A DNA stretch of 37,279 bases from contig WJJL01000017.1 in assembly GCA_014729725.1 (NCBI GenBank), forward strand, positions 1 through 37,279. Reading direction: 5' to 3'. Numbering within the stretch: position 1 is the first letter of the stretch; the number at the start of each line of letters is the position of its first letter. This document shows, in pieces, positions 1 through 7,606 of this stretch. The DNA is from Candidatus Moraniibacteriota bacterium (GTDB lineage: Bacteria; Patescibacteriota; Minisyncoccia; CAIUEV01; JAHKAQ01). Both the position numbers and the translations under genes were made by a program. The notes beneath the pieces are model-generated. The model was not told the origin of the DNA, searched no databases, and worked only from the letters and a program-made list of their open reading frames with translations.

Positions 1-40
1 AGCATATTTATTTTTAATTAATTATTAATACATAATCCAA

Positions 41-418
41 ATGAAAAAATTAGGATTGATTACCGCAGTTTTAGTTGTTTTGAGTGGTTGCTCCATTTGT
101 AATTGCCCAGAGTGTCCTGAAAGTGTTGTTCCAGAGCAATCAAAGGTAAGAATTAACCAAACTCAACCAGCTGATGAAGAAGAGGGAACAGTTAAAGTTC
201 AGACTGATGATGCATCAGTTGAAGTTAAACCAGAGGATCAAGCAATGGATGCTCAATCTGGTGATGCCAGTTTGAAGTACAACACTGATGGAACTATTGA
301 AGGCCAAAGCGCTGACAACAAAGCTGTTGTTGACCCAGATACAGGAGCTGTTGAAGCGAGTTCTGGATCAACCAAGGTAGATGTTGGAAGTGATGGAAGT
401 GTGGATGTCGATTACTAA
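41..418 (+). CDS. small acidic lipoprotein, function unknown
   Basis: ORF with signal peptide and lipobox (MKKLGLITAVLVVLSGC), Cys-rich stretch right after the lipidation site, then a low-complexity acidic domain; followed by a terminator hairpin. Confidence 0.7.
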   Translation: MKKLGLITAVLVVLSGCSICNCPECPESVVPEQSKVRINQTQPADEEEGTVKVQTDDASVEVKPEDQAMDAQSGDASLKYNTDGTIEGQSADNKAVVDPDTGAVEASSGSTKVDVGSDGSVDVDY

Positions 419-440
419 AAAGATATTTTTACAGGCAAAA

Positions 441-473
441 AAAGAGGCTACCAAACGGAAGCCTCTTTTTTTT
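441..473 (+). terminator. rho-independent terminator
   Basis: aaagaggct-accaaacgga-agcctcttt followed by a T run, just after the stop codon of the 41..418 ORF. Confidence 0.75.
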
Positions 474-628
474 AGCTTATTTTAAATTAGAAATAGATCA
501 ATGTTTTGCTCCAAAAATATTTGGGAGTAGATATAATAATTTGATTTCATAATTCAAAGCAAATCGGATTCCTTAGAAAATTTCAATAGTTCATTAGCAC
601 CCTCTTCCCCGGAAAATCAACTATCTGG

Positions 629-1462
629 TCAAGCAGCCAGCCAGAAAATCACTAATCCAGCCAATAAAACTCTGTAAATCACAAAAACGGTGTAATTATT
701 GGTTTTTAGGAATTTCAAGAGGTATTTAATAGCTAAAAAGCCGACTAAAAAAGCAATAAAGCTTGAAATAAGAAGCAGTTTCAAATCAATTTGGGAATTA
801 AGTAATTGCGGAATTTTCACTAAGGCAGCCCCGGCAATAATGGGAATCGAAATTAAGAAGGAAAATTCAGCAGCTTGGGTTTTGTTGAGTCCTAAAAAAA
901 GGCCTCCGGTGATGGTGGAACCGGATCTGGAGGTGCCGGGAATTAAAGCTAAAGCCTGAAAAATGCCAATGATAAAGGCTTTTAGAGGAGTTAATTTTTT
1001 TCCAAGCGGTTCTGATGAAGTTCGGGTTTGGGTTTTTTTTCGACTAAACAGATCAGCCAAAAACAACAAGACCGCGTAAAATACCAGAGTAAAAACAACA
1101 ATTTTAGGGTCTCTGAATTTTTGTTCAATTAAATCATCTAAAAAAAAGCCGGCTAAAGCTCCCGGAATTGTCGCAATAGCTAGCATTACCAGGAAATTAA
1201 ATTCGCGGGATTTCAATAGAGCTTTAGAATTTAGCTTATAAGACAGAATTTTTTTTGATCCTTTGATAAGCTTTTTTTGATAGTAAAGCAAAACCGCCAG
1301 CAAAGTTCCAAAGTGTAAAGCCACATCAAAAGCCAAGTCATTTTTTCCGACATTTAAATCAAAAACTTGATGGGCGATTACCAAATGACCGGAGGAGGAA
1401 ATCGGCAAAAACTCACCCAGCCCTTGGATAATGGCCAAAATTATGGCTGAAATTACTTCCAT
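629..1462 (-). CDS. uppP: undecaprenyl-diphosphatase (UppP/BacA family)
   Basis: QGLGEFLPISSSGHLVIAHQ and PGTSRSGSTITGG motifs in a multi-TM protein. The internal Met at 1462 (MEVISAIILAIIQGLGEFLP) is a more likely start than the track's 1555. Confidence 0.93.
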   Translation of the reverse strand: MEVISAIILAIIQGLGEFLPISSSGHLVIAHQVFDLNVGKNDLAFDVALHFGTLLAVLLYYQKKLIKGSKKILSYKLNSKALLKSREFNFLVMLAIATIPGALAGFFLDDLIEQKFRDPKIVVFTLVFYAVLLFLADLFSRKKTQTRTSSEPLGKKLTPLKAFIIGIFQALALIPGTSRSGSTITGGLFLGLNKTQAAEFSFLISIPIIAGAALVKIPQLLNSQIDLKLLLISSFIAFLVGFLAIKYLLKFLKTNNYTVFVIYRVLLAGLVIFWLAA

Positions 1463-1578
1463 GTTGTAGTGTGGATTAAGTTTATTGGTAGTAGGGGGTA
1501 TTTGAAAAATGCTATCAGATGATCGATTTTTGCTAGATGATGACGAATAAATCAACTCTTGTTCTGTCTATAAAATAG

Positions 1579-2952
1579 CTATTTTATCTTTCCGCGAAGA
1601 ATCGTCCATTTTTTCAGTGGTTTATCAAATTCAATATACCATATTTTATCAGTTCCGCCATGGGCACTTTGGACCCTCAAATTTAAAGGATTAGCTGATT
1701 TTTGAGCTAAATTTTTTTCTATAAGCTTGGGATCAAAGATATTTTTGACTTTTACCTTTTTTATTTTGTCGGGGCTAATAGAATCAATATTTTCCCCTTG
1801 ATAGATTGCGTTATGCACAAAAACTGGAAATAGATTTTTTGTACCGGACAGTTTGATTTTTTTAAGGTAGTTAAAAATTCGGCTTTGATTTTTAGTCAGA
1901 TTAGACCTATCGATCAATTCGCCAATCATTTGATAATTAGAAAGATTTCCGGAGTCAGCATAATTTTGAATTTTTTCATCCAGGCCAAAGGCAAAACCAC
2001 TGGTATATTTTCGATTTCCTAATTTAGCAAATTCATTGAGCGCTTCGGAAACTATTTCTTGTCTTTGGGGACCGGCAACTGAAAGCGCTTTTTTATAATA
2101 TTTTACAACAGTTGCCAGGTAATAAAGGGTTTTATTGCGGCCTTCAATTTTTAAAGATTTAATTTTGCTTTTTTCAATTTGGTTAAGATATTCGATTAAG
2201 CAAAGATCTTTGCTGTTTAAGATATAAGCTTCTTTTTTCAAGTTTTGTTTTAAAACCATTTCCACTTGCGGGCGCTTAATTTTTTTGGGTTTATTAGCTT
2301 CGCTTAACTTGATTTGTTCAATTTCAGAAACTTGCCAGGGCCAGCGGCAGGGTTGGGTGCAGTCGCCTTGGTTGGCGCTTTTTTGATTAATCCAGGAGGA
2401 TAGAAGGCAGCGACCTGAATAACTCATACACATGGCGCCGTGGGCAAAATATTCCAACTCAACACCTTTAATTTTTTTTGCGATCTCTTTAACTTCAGCC
2501 AAACCGGTTTCTCTAGCCAGAATTATTCGTTTAACACCTTGCTTTTTCCAAAATTTTACAGCTTCCAGGTTAAGACAATTAGCTTGAGTGGAAAGATGAA
2601 CTTCCATTTCGGGACAATATTTTTTGATCATAGAAATCACGCCAGCATCAGAGGCGATAATAGCATCAGGTTTTAGTTTAATCAGTTTTTGCAAATGATT
2701 TTTAATTTTTTTGAGCTCTTTATTATGGGGATAAATATTCAAGGTTACATAAATTTTCTTTTTGAGTTTATGAGCATACTCAATTCCTTGTTTAAGGTTT
2801 TGAAGGTTGAATTGATTGGCGCGGATTCCGCGTAGCGAAAAATTCGGCATTCCACAATAAACAGCGTCAGCGCCATAAGCAAAAGCATATTTTAGTTTTT
2901 TCAAACTGCCGGCCGGAGCCAAAAGTTCGATAGGTTTGTTTTTAGCTTTCAT
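1579..2952 (-). CDS. peptidase U32 family protein (Fe-S; RlhA/TrhP/UbiU-like)
   Basis: ELLAPAGSLKKLKYAFAYGADAVYCG N-terminus and CMSYSGRCLLSSW...GDCTQPCRWPW cysteine motif typical of U32. Confidence 0.92.
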   Translation of the reverse strand: MKAKNKPIELLAPAGSLKKLKYAFAYGADAVYCGMPNFSLRGIRANQFNLQNLKQGIEYAHKLKKKIYVTLNIYPHNKELKKIKNHLQKLIKLKPDAIIASDAGVISMIKKYCPEMEVHLSTQANCLNLEAVKFWKKQGVKRIILARETGLAEVKEIAKKIKGVELEYFAHGAMCMSYSGRCLLSSWINQKSANQGDCTQPCRWPWQVSEIEQIKLSEANKPKKIKRPQVEMVLKQNLKKEAYILNSKDLCLIEYLNQIEKSKIKSLKIEGRNKTLYYLATVVKYYKKALSVAGPQRQEIVSEALNEFAKLGNRKYTSGFAFGLDEKIQNYADSGNLSNYQMIGELIDRSNLTKNQSRIFNYLKKIKLSGTKNLFPVFVHNAIYQGENIDSISPDKIKKVKVKNIFDPKLIEKNLAQKSANPLNLRVQSAHGGTDKIWYIEFDKPLKKWTILRGKIK

Positions 2953-3403
2953 TGATTTTGAATTTGTTAATAATACCTCCTTGACTGATTTGTTCCATTC
3001 TATGAATGTTTACATTATAAGAGTCTTTTTTTATATCGTCCAAATAAATCTCCACGCATTGGGTATTGGAAGTTTGAGGGCAGTTTTCCTGGCAAAACTC
3101 TTCCAAAATAAAGACTTCAATGGTCTGATTTTTTACAAAAGTTTTAGTTTCTTTTAATTTACTGCCTCTACTTTCCAAGATAACCGGAAGTTTGATTTTT
3201 AAACTATTTTGGTCCAACCATTGGGAGGTGGCTGATTGGCCGCTACAATCGGTTTTTAACTTAATAAAGTCATGATTGATTTCTTGGCCAAAAGTTTGGG
3301 TTTGGTTTGTTTGTTTAACTTTATTTTTAATTGGGCCTTGTTCCTGGCAGCCATAGAAAAAAATGACAAGACTTAAGAAAAAGCCGATTTTTAATAATTT
3401 CAT
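2942..3403 (-). CDS. hypothetical lipoprotein
   Basis: Signal peptide with lipobox-like FFYGCQ; its 3' end overlaps the U32 start by 11 bp, consistent with an operon. Confidence 0.6.
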   Translation of the reverse strand: MKLLKIGFFLSLVIFFYGCQEQGPIKNKVKQTNQTQTFGQEINHDFIKLKTDCSGQSATSQWLDQNSLKIKLPVILESRGSKLKETKTFVKNQTIEVFILEEFCQENCPQTSNTQCVEIYLDDIKKDSYNVNIHRMEQISQGGIINKFKINES

Positions 3404-3561
3404 AAGTTTGGTAAATTAAAGTTATAAAAATTTGAAGGACCTAAAACCTTAGCAAAAGTGAGGGAAAACTCAAGACAAAGTTATCTTGTTTTTCAGAGGC
3501 TGCTTAATTGGGCCGTTAAATTTGAATTAACAAACTTAATCTTTTAATCAAAATAAAAACA

Positions 3562-3852
3562 ATGGCCAACCAGGAATCGGGATCAGAAATTTATCGGCAT
3601 TTTAGAGACATTTACAAGAAAGCGCTGCATAAAGCGCGCAAAGTAAAAGGTTTGGAAGCAAAAAGGGAACAATATAACAATCTTGAAGGTTTAGATTTTA
3701 GAGAAGATTTATATGATGATGACGGAATACTCGAAATATATGAAAGAGCATTAAAGGGAGTTGATAAAGACTGCCTCGAAAATCGGGGGGATTACGAGAT
3801 ATCATTACAAAAGATGAACAAAAACTTGAACAATTGCAGGATGAAAAGATAA
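3562..3852 (+). CDS. hypothetical protein, C-terminus possibly frameshifted at a G6 run
   Basis: ORF with ATG after an A-rich leader. The alternative frame after the G run (3785-3790) gives a plausible continuation to 3869. Confidence 0.5.
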   Translation: MANQESGSEIYRHFRDIYKKALHKARKVKGLEAKREQYNNLEGLDFREDLYDDDGILEIYERALKGVDKDCLENRGDYEISLQKMNKNLNNCRMKR

Positions 3853-3930
3853 GGAATAATATTTTGTAATTATCTTAATTCATGTTAGGCTGAAATTAGT
3901 AATTTCTATAAAGAAAGGAGGTGAATCAAA

Positions 3931-4368
3931 GTGCAAAAAGGAACTAATGTTATTATGTGGCTTGCTTTAGTTTTAGCTTTGGCCGCGCTGGGTTTAGCCT
4001 GGATTTCTTACAACCGTACCGGGATAGATTTAGAAAAAAAGCTGCAGGTGCAGATGCGGGAAGGTTATGAGGAACTTCAAAGAGAATTGGCTTTGGCGGA
4101 AATTAGGACCGAACTTGCTTTGATTCAAACCGGATATCAAGCCACTGAAGATTATCAGGCCGCGTTGGAGCAGGCACAGGCAGTAAGAAAAGAGATAAAT
4201 GAGTTTTATAAAGAGGCTCAAGGTCAAACCAAAGAGGAGTTGCCTCGGTTGAATCAGGAGTTTGATAAATTGGAGCAAGATTTAAGACAACAAAGCGCCA
4301 ACTCTCTGGAGCAGTTAGAAAAAATTATTGAATTAATGCAACAAGACTTAAAGACTGCTGAAAAATAA
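3931..4368 (+). CDS. single-TM coiled-coil membrane protein, GTG start
   Basis: N-terminal TM helix (VIMWLALVLALAALGLAWISY) plus long coiled coil; strong Shine-Dalgarno AAAGGAGGTGA at 3914-3924, ~9 nt before the GTG. Confidence 0.72.
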   Translation: MQKGTNVIMWLALVLALAALGLAWISYNRTGIDLEKKLQVQMREGYEELQRELALAEIRTELALIQTGYQATEDYQAALEQAQAVRKEINEFYKEAQGQTKEELPRLNQEFDKLEQDLRQQSANSLEQLEKIIELMQQDLKTAEK

Positions 4369-4447
4369 AAAATCCAGGGAATATTTTTCAACTAAAAAAC
4401 CAATATTCAATAATTATTTTCAATATCATTAATTTTTAATTTAAAAA

Positions 4448-4687
4448 ATGGAAAAGATTAACAAAACTGCAACTAAAAAAAAGTTGAAGAAAAAAATCAA
4501 CCGGGTTAAAAACAAGACCGAAAAGGAAATCGAGGAAATGAGAAATCAAGTGGAAAAAGCAATGAATAAGGCGGAAAGTTATGTAAGAAAAAATCCGACC
4601 AAGGCTACTTTGATTTCCGCGGGGATTGGAAGTGCAATTGGAGCTGCTATTACCGCTTTAATTTCCAGCTCAAGGAAGAAAAAATAA
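4448..4687 (+). CDS. DUF883/ElaB-YqjD-like small membrane-anchored protein
   Basis: Lys-rich helical N-terminus plus C-terminal YVRKNPTKATLISAGIGSAIGAAITALISSSRKKK, resembling the DUF883 tail. Confidence 0.6.
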   Translation: MEKINKTATKKKLKKKINRVKNKTEKEIEEMRNQVEKAMNKAESYVRKNPTKATLISAGIGSAIGAAITALISSSRKKK

Positions 4688-4770
4688 GCTTCAATTTTTG
4701 TCTGCGGGATAGATTTTCTTGCAGTCGCTTTGGTTTTAGACAAAAAAGACAAAGAGTTAAAATTGCAACA

Positions 4771-4799
4771 AAAAAACATCTTACAAAAGATGTTTTTTT
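4771..4799. terminator. bidirectional intrinsic terminator between convergent genes
   Basis: aaaaaacatctt-acaa-aagatgttttttt between the 4448..4687 (+) and glyS (-) genes; A/T tracts on both sides. Confidence 0.6.
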
Positions 4800-4859
4800 G
4801 CTCAAATTGAAATTTTAATAAATTTTCAGCAGCTTTTTTGAGAAGATTTTTTACAATTT

Positions 4860-6239
4860 TTAGCCTTTGGCGATTCCTTTGTTTAAATAATCGTTTAGCT
4901 CTTTTATTTTAATCCGTTCCTGTTTCATGGAGTTTCGCTCTCTGATGGTGACGGTATTGTCTTTCAAACTGTCAAAATCAATGGTAATGCAGTAAGGTGT
5001 ACCAATTTCATCTTGTCTTCGATAGCGTTTACCAATGTTGCCGTGATCGTCGAATTCCAAAGCAAATTTTTCTTTCAAGCCATCAAAAACTTCTTTAGCT
5101 TTTTTAACCAGCTCTTTTTTATTCTTTAAAAGCGGGAAAATAGCCGCCTTTACCGGAGCAATTTTTTTAGGAAAGTCTAAGAAAACCCGAGTTTCCTTTT
5201 CCAGTTTTTCTTCTCGATAAGCGCTTAATAAAGCCACCAAAATAGTTCTATCCAAACCAAAGGTAGGCTCCAACACATGAGGAGTGTAGCGACGATTTTT
5301 GACCGGATCAAAATATTCCAGTTTTTGATTGGATTTTTTGGAATGAGCGGTTAAATCGAAATCGGTCCGATGAGCTAAACCAAACAATTCCTTAAAACCA
5401 AAAGGATAACGATATTCAATGTCAATGGTCTTTTTAGAATAATGCGATAATTTAGCTTTAGGGTGTTCGTAGCGTCTTAGATTCTTTTTGTCAGCACCCA
5501 CTTCCATAATGAATTCTTCCTGGAGCTGTAGCCACTGTTCAAATAAATCTTTCCATTCCACTAAAGGGTCAATGAAATATTCGATTTCCATTTGCTCAAA
5601 TTCGCGAAGTCTAAAGATGAAATTACCGGCAACAATTTCGTTTCGAAAAGCCTTACCGATTTGGGCGATACCAAAAGGCACTTTAACGCGCATAGAATCC
5701 ACAATATTTTTAAATTCCACAAAAATAGCGCCCGCGGTTTCCGGCCGCAGATAAACGGAACCTTCAAAACCGTTCATTTGAGTTTGAAACATCATGTTAA
5801 AGTTTTTGGCTGCAGTCCAGTCGGAAGCGCCACATTCGGGGCATTTGGCTTTTAGTTTTTTTAAGGTTTTATTTATTTTTTCCAATTCACCTTCCATATC
5901 TTGTCCGGTTAATTCTTCCACTAAATGATCGGCTCTAAAACGTTTTTTACATTTTTTACAGTCAATCATAGCGTCGTTGAAGCTTTCGGTATGGCCACTG
6001 GCTTCCCAAAGTTTGGGATGAAGTAAAATCGGTCCGTCAATGCCAACCATATCCGGTCGGTCTTGGACAAATTTTTTCCACCAAAGTTTTTTAATATTGT
6101 TTTTTAGCTCCGTTCCATAAGGGCCATAGCTGTAAGAATTAGCAAAACCGCCGTAAATATCGCAAGTCGGGAAGATAAATCCCCGTCTTTTGCAAAGCGC
6201 GGTTAGTTTTTCCATGGTTACATTGTTTTTGGCTGACAT
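4860..6239 (-). CDS. glyS: glycyl-tRNA synthetase, class II alpha2 type
   Basis: LCKRRGFIFPTCDIYGGFANSYSYGPYGTELKNNIKKLW, RPETAGAIFVEFKN, FRNEIVAGNFIFRLREFEQMEIEYF, VLEPTFGLDRTILVAL. Confidence 0.96.
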   Translation of the reverse strand: MSAKNNVTMEKLTALCKRRGFIFPTCDIYGGFANSYSYGPYGTELKNNIKKLWWKKFVQDRPDMVGIDGPILLHPKLWEASGHTESFNDAMIDCKKCKKRFRADHLVEELTGQDMEGELEKINKTLKKLKAKCPECGASDWTAAKNFNMMFQTQMNGFEGSVYLRPETAGAIFVEFKNIVDSMRVKVPFGIAQIGKAFRNEIVAGNFIFRLREFEQMEIEYFIDPLVEWKDLFEQWLQLQEEFIMEVGADKKNLRRYEHPKAKLSHYSKKTIDIEYRYPFGFKELFGLAHRTDFDLTAHSKKSNQKLEYFDPVKNRRYTPHVLEPTFGLDRTILVALLSAYREEKLEKETRVFLDFPKKIAPVKAAIFPLLKNKKELVKKAKEVFDGLKEKFALEFDDHGNIGKRYRRQDEIGTPYCITIDFDSLKDNTVTIRERNSMKQERIKIKELNDYLNKGIAKG

Positions 6240-6406
6240 AGGTTTTGATTAATTGTTAATAGAACTTACGCACTTGGTAAATTCTTAGAAAAAAAGCTAT
6301 TTTTACAGGTCTTTCCGTCAGAAGGCTTTAGACTTTAATTTCAGTTGTCCCATTTTTAAGGACAACTTAAGCTCTTCTTTTTTTGACTTTCAATAGTCTC
6401 TAAACC

Positions 6407-6582
6407 AAAAAAAGCTCGTCTCAAATATCCAGTTATTGAATATTCGGGACGAGCTTTGTTATGCCCGCGGTTCCACCCGCTTTCTCCAAAATTTCTTTAA
6501 ATGCTTGTCCTTTGCGGAATCTTATCTGCCGGATTTTGGAGCTCTTTAAAGTTTTATAAGAAAAGGCGCCAATCTCTTTTCC
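6407..6582 (-). ncRNA. T-box leader (transcription attenuation) of glyS, apparently with a very short Stem I
   Basis: Minus strand: antiterminator CGGG[TGGAACC]GCGGGC-ATAACAAA-GCTCGT-CCCG (6479-6445) and competing terminator AAAGCTCGTC...GACGAGCTTTTTTT (6457-6407). Upstream hairpin GGAAAAG-AGATTGGCGC-CTTTTCT (6582-6559) exposes GGC. Located directly upstream of glyS. Confidence 0.87.
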
Positions 6583-6589
6583 AATTTAG

Positions 6590-6617
6590 ATCATAGCAGA
6601 AGGAGGGGATTTGGCAA
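6590..6617 (-). promoter_or_regulatory. putative sigma70-type promoter of the glyS T-box leader
   Basis: Minus strand TTGCCA (6617-6612), 16-nt spacer, TATGAT (6595-6590); predicted start near G6582, at the base of the short Stem I. Confidence 0.55.
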
Positions 6618-6732
6618 GGGGATTATTTTAAGGCTTTTTTAATAATTTTTCCCGATTTGATCTTCAAGCTATCTTTGGATATAACCAAAAAATATACAAT
6701 AAAGATTTGGTTGAAACCAAATTTTTATTAGG

Positions 6733-7240
6733 CTATGGATTTCTTTTAGAGAATATTTGGAAATGAAGTTAGATAAAAAGTATCCGATTTTGAGTTTGAA
6801 TCAAATCATCAAAAATAGGATTATTTCTTTTAAAGAAATTACCAAAACCCCTAAATTACTAGGTCATTTCAAAGATTATTTAAAGATCGGCTATTATCCG
6901 ATTTTTAAAAATTATCAAAGAAAGATTTCAGTTTATGAAGCTTTAGCCGGAGTTATAGAAAAATCTGTTTATATGGATATAGCAGCCTATTATAGATTGA
7001 AAACTTCAACTTTGCCGATTTTTAAAAAGATTATTTATTTTATTCATACCTTAAAGCCATCTTCCATCCAAGGCGATTTTAGATGCAAGGATGTTATTTT
7101 GGAAGTTGGAGGATCAGGAAAAGATTTAAGTCAGATCAAAGGGCTTAACAATGCTTATTTGGTTTGCGATGATATCTTAACCGGAAATAATAAAAAAATC
7201 CGCTTTATTTATTGGGTTTTTTGTATTAGACATTTTAGAA
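6733..7240 (+). pseudogene. decayed AAA-family ATPase with DUF4143-like C-terminus
   Basis: In-frame remnants WISFREYLEMKLDKKYPILSL...FKDYLKIGYYPIF...VYMDIAAYYRLKTSTLPIFKKIIYFI joined directly to GDFRCKDVILEVGGSGKDLSQIKGLNNAYLVCDDI. The N-terminal P-loop domain and an internal segment are missing; the upstream frame has stops. Confidence 0.75.
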
Positions 7241-7296
7241 ACCTTAGCCTTGCAATATGGATTGGCTTTGTCTTTGAACCTCCAGCTTTTCCCTCG

Positions 7297-7351
7297 GAAC
7301 CCCCAAACGCTTTGCATCAGAACCCCCAAACCCCCGCAACGGGGGCTTACT
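7297..7351 (+). repeat. left arm of a 55-bp inverted repeat pair
   Basis: gaacccccaaacgctttgcatcagaacccccaaacccccgcaacgggggcttact; reverse complement recurs at 7488-7542 with one mismatch by eye. Confidence 0.92.
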
Positions 7352-7487
7352 TGCAGTTAAGTGGTGATGATGAATTAAAGCTATATTTTCCCATTTAGTT
7401 TTTTAATGAAGGTTAACTTTAAATAGTAAGCCAAAAAAACCAAATGGAACAATCTAAACCCTCAGCCATAAATAAAACCCTATGACC

Positions 7488-7542
7488 AGTAAGCCCCCGT
7501 TGCGGGGGTTTGGGGGTTCTGCTGCAAAGCGTTTGGGGGTTC
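7488..7542 (-). repeat. right arm of a 55-bp inverted repeat pair
   Basis: agtaagcccccgttgcgggggtttgggggttctgctgcaaagcgtttgggggttc, reverse complement of 7297-7351. Confidence 0.92.
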
Positions 7543-7606
7543 TTAACTTGATTTTTTTAGTAGAATTGCATTAGGATTAGGAGAGTAAAAAATAATCCAA
7601 ATCAAA

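Noticed and set aside
1390-1440. uppP active-site motif GLGEFLPISSSGH with Gly replacing the common Thr
   Set aside because: The (E/Q)xxxE and SSSGH residues are intact; a single conservative family variation is not notable.
5488-5855. Several ORFs (88, 68, 87 aa) inside glyS in other frames
   Set aside because: glyS is strongly supported by conserved motifs; these are incidental frames.
7297-7542. CRISPR-like repeat array
   Set aside because: Only two arms in inverted orientation with internal short duplications; no regularly spaced direct repeats and no cas genes in the window.
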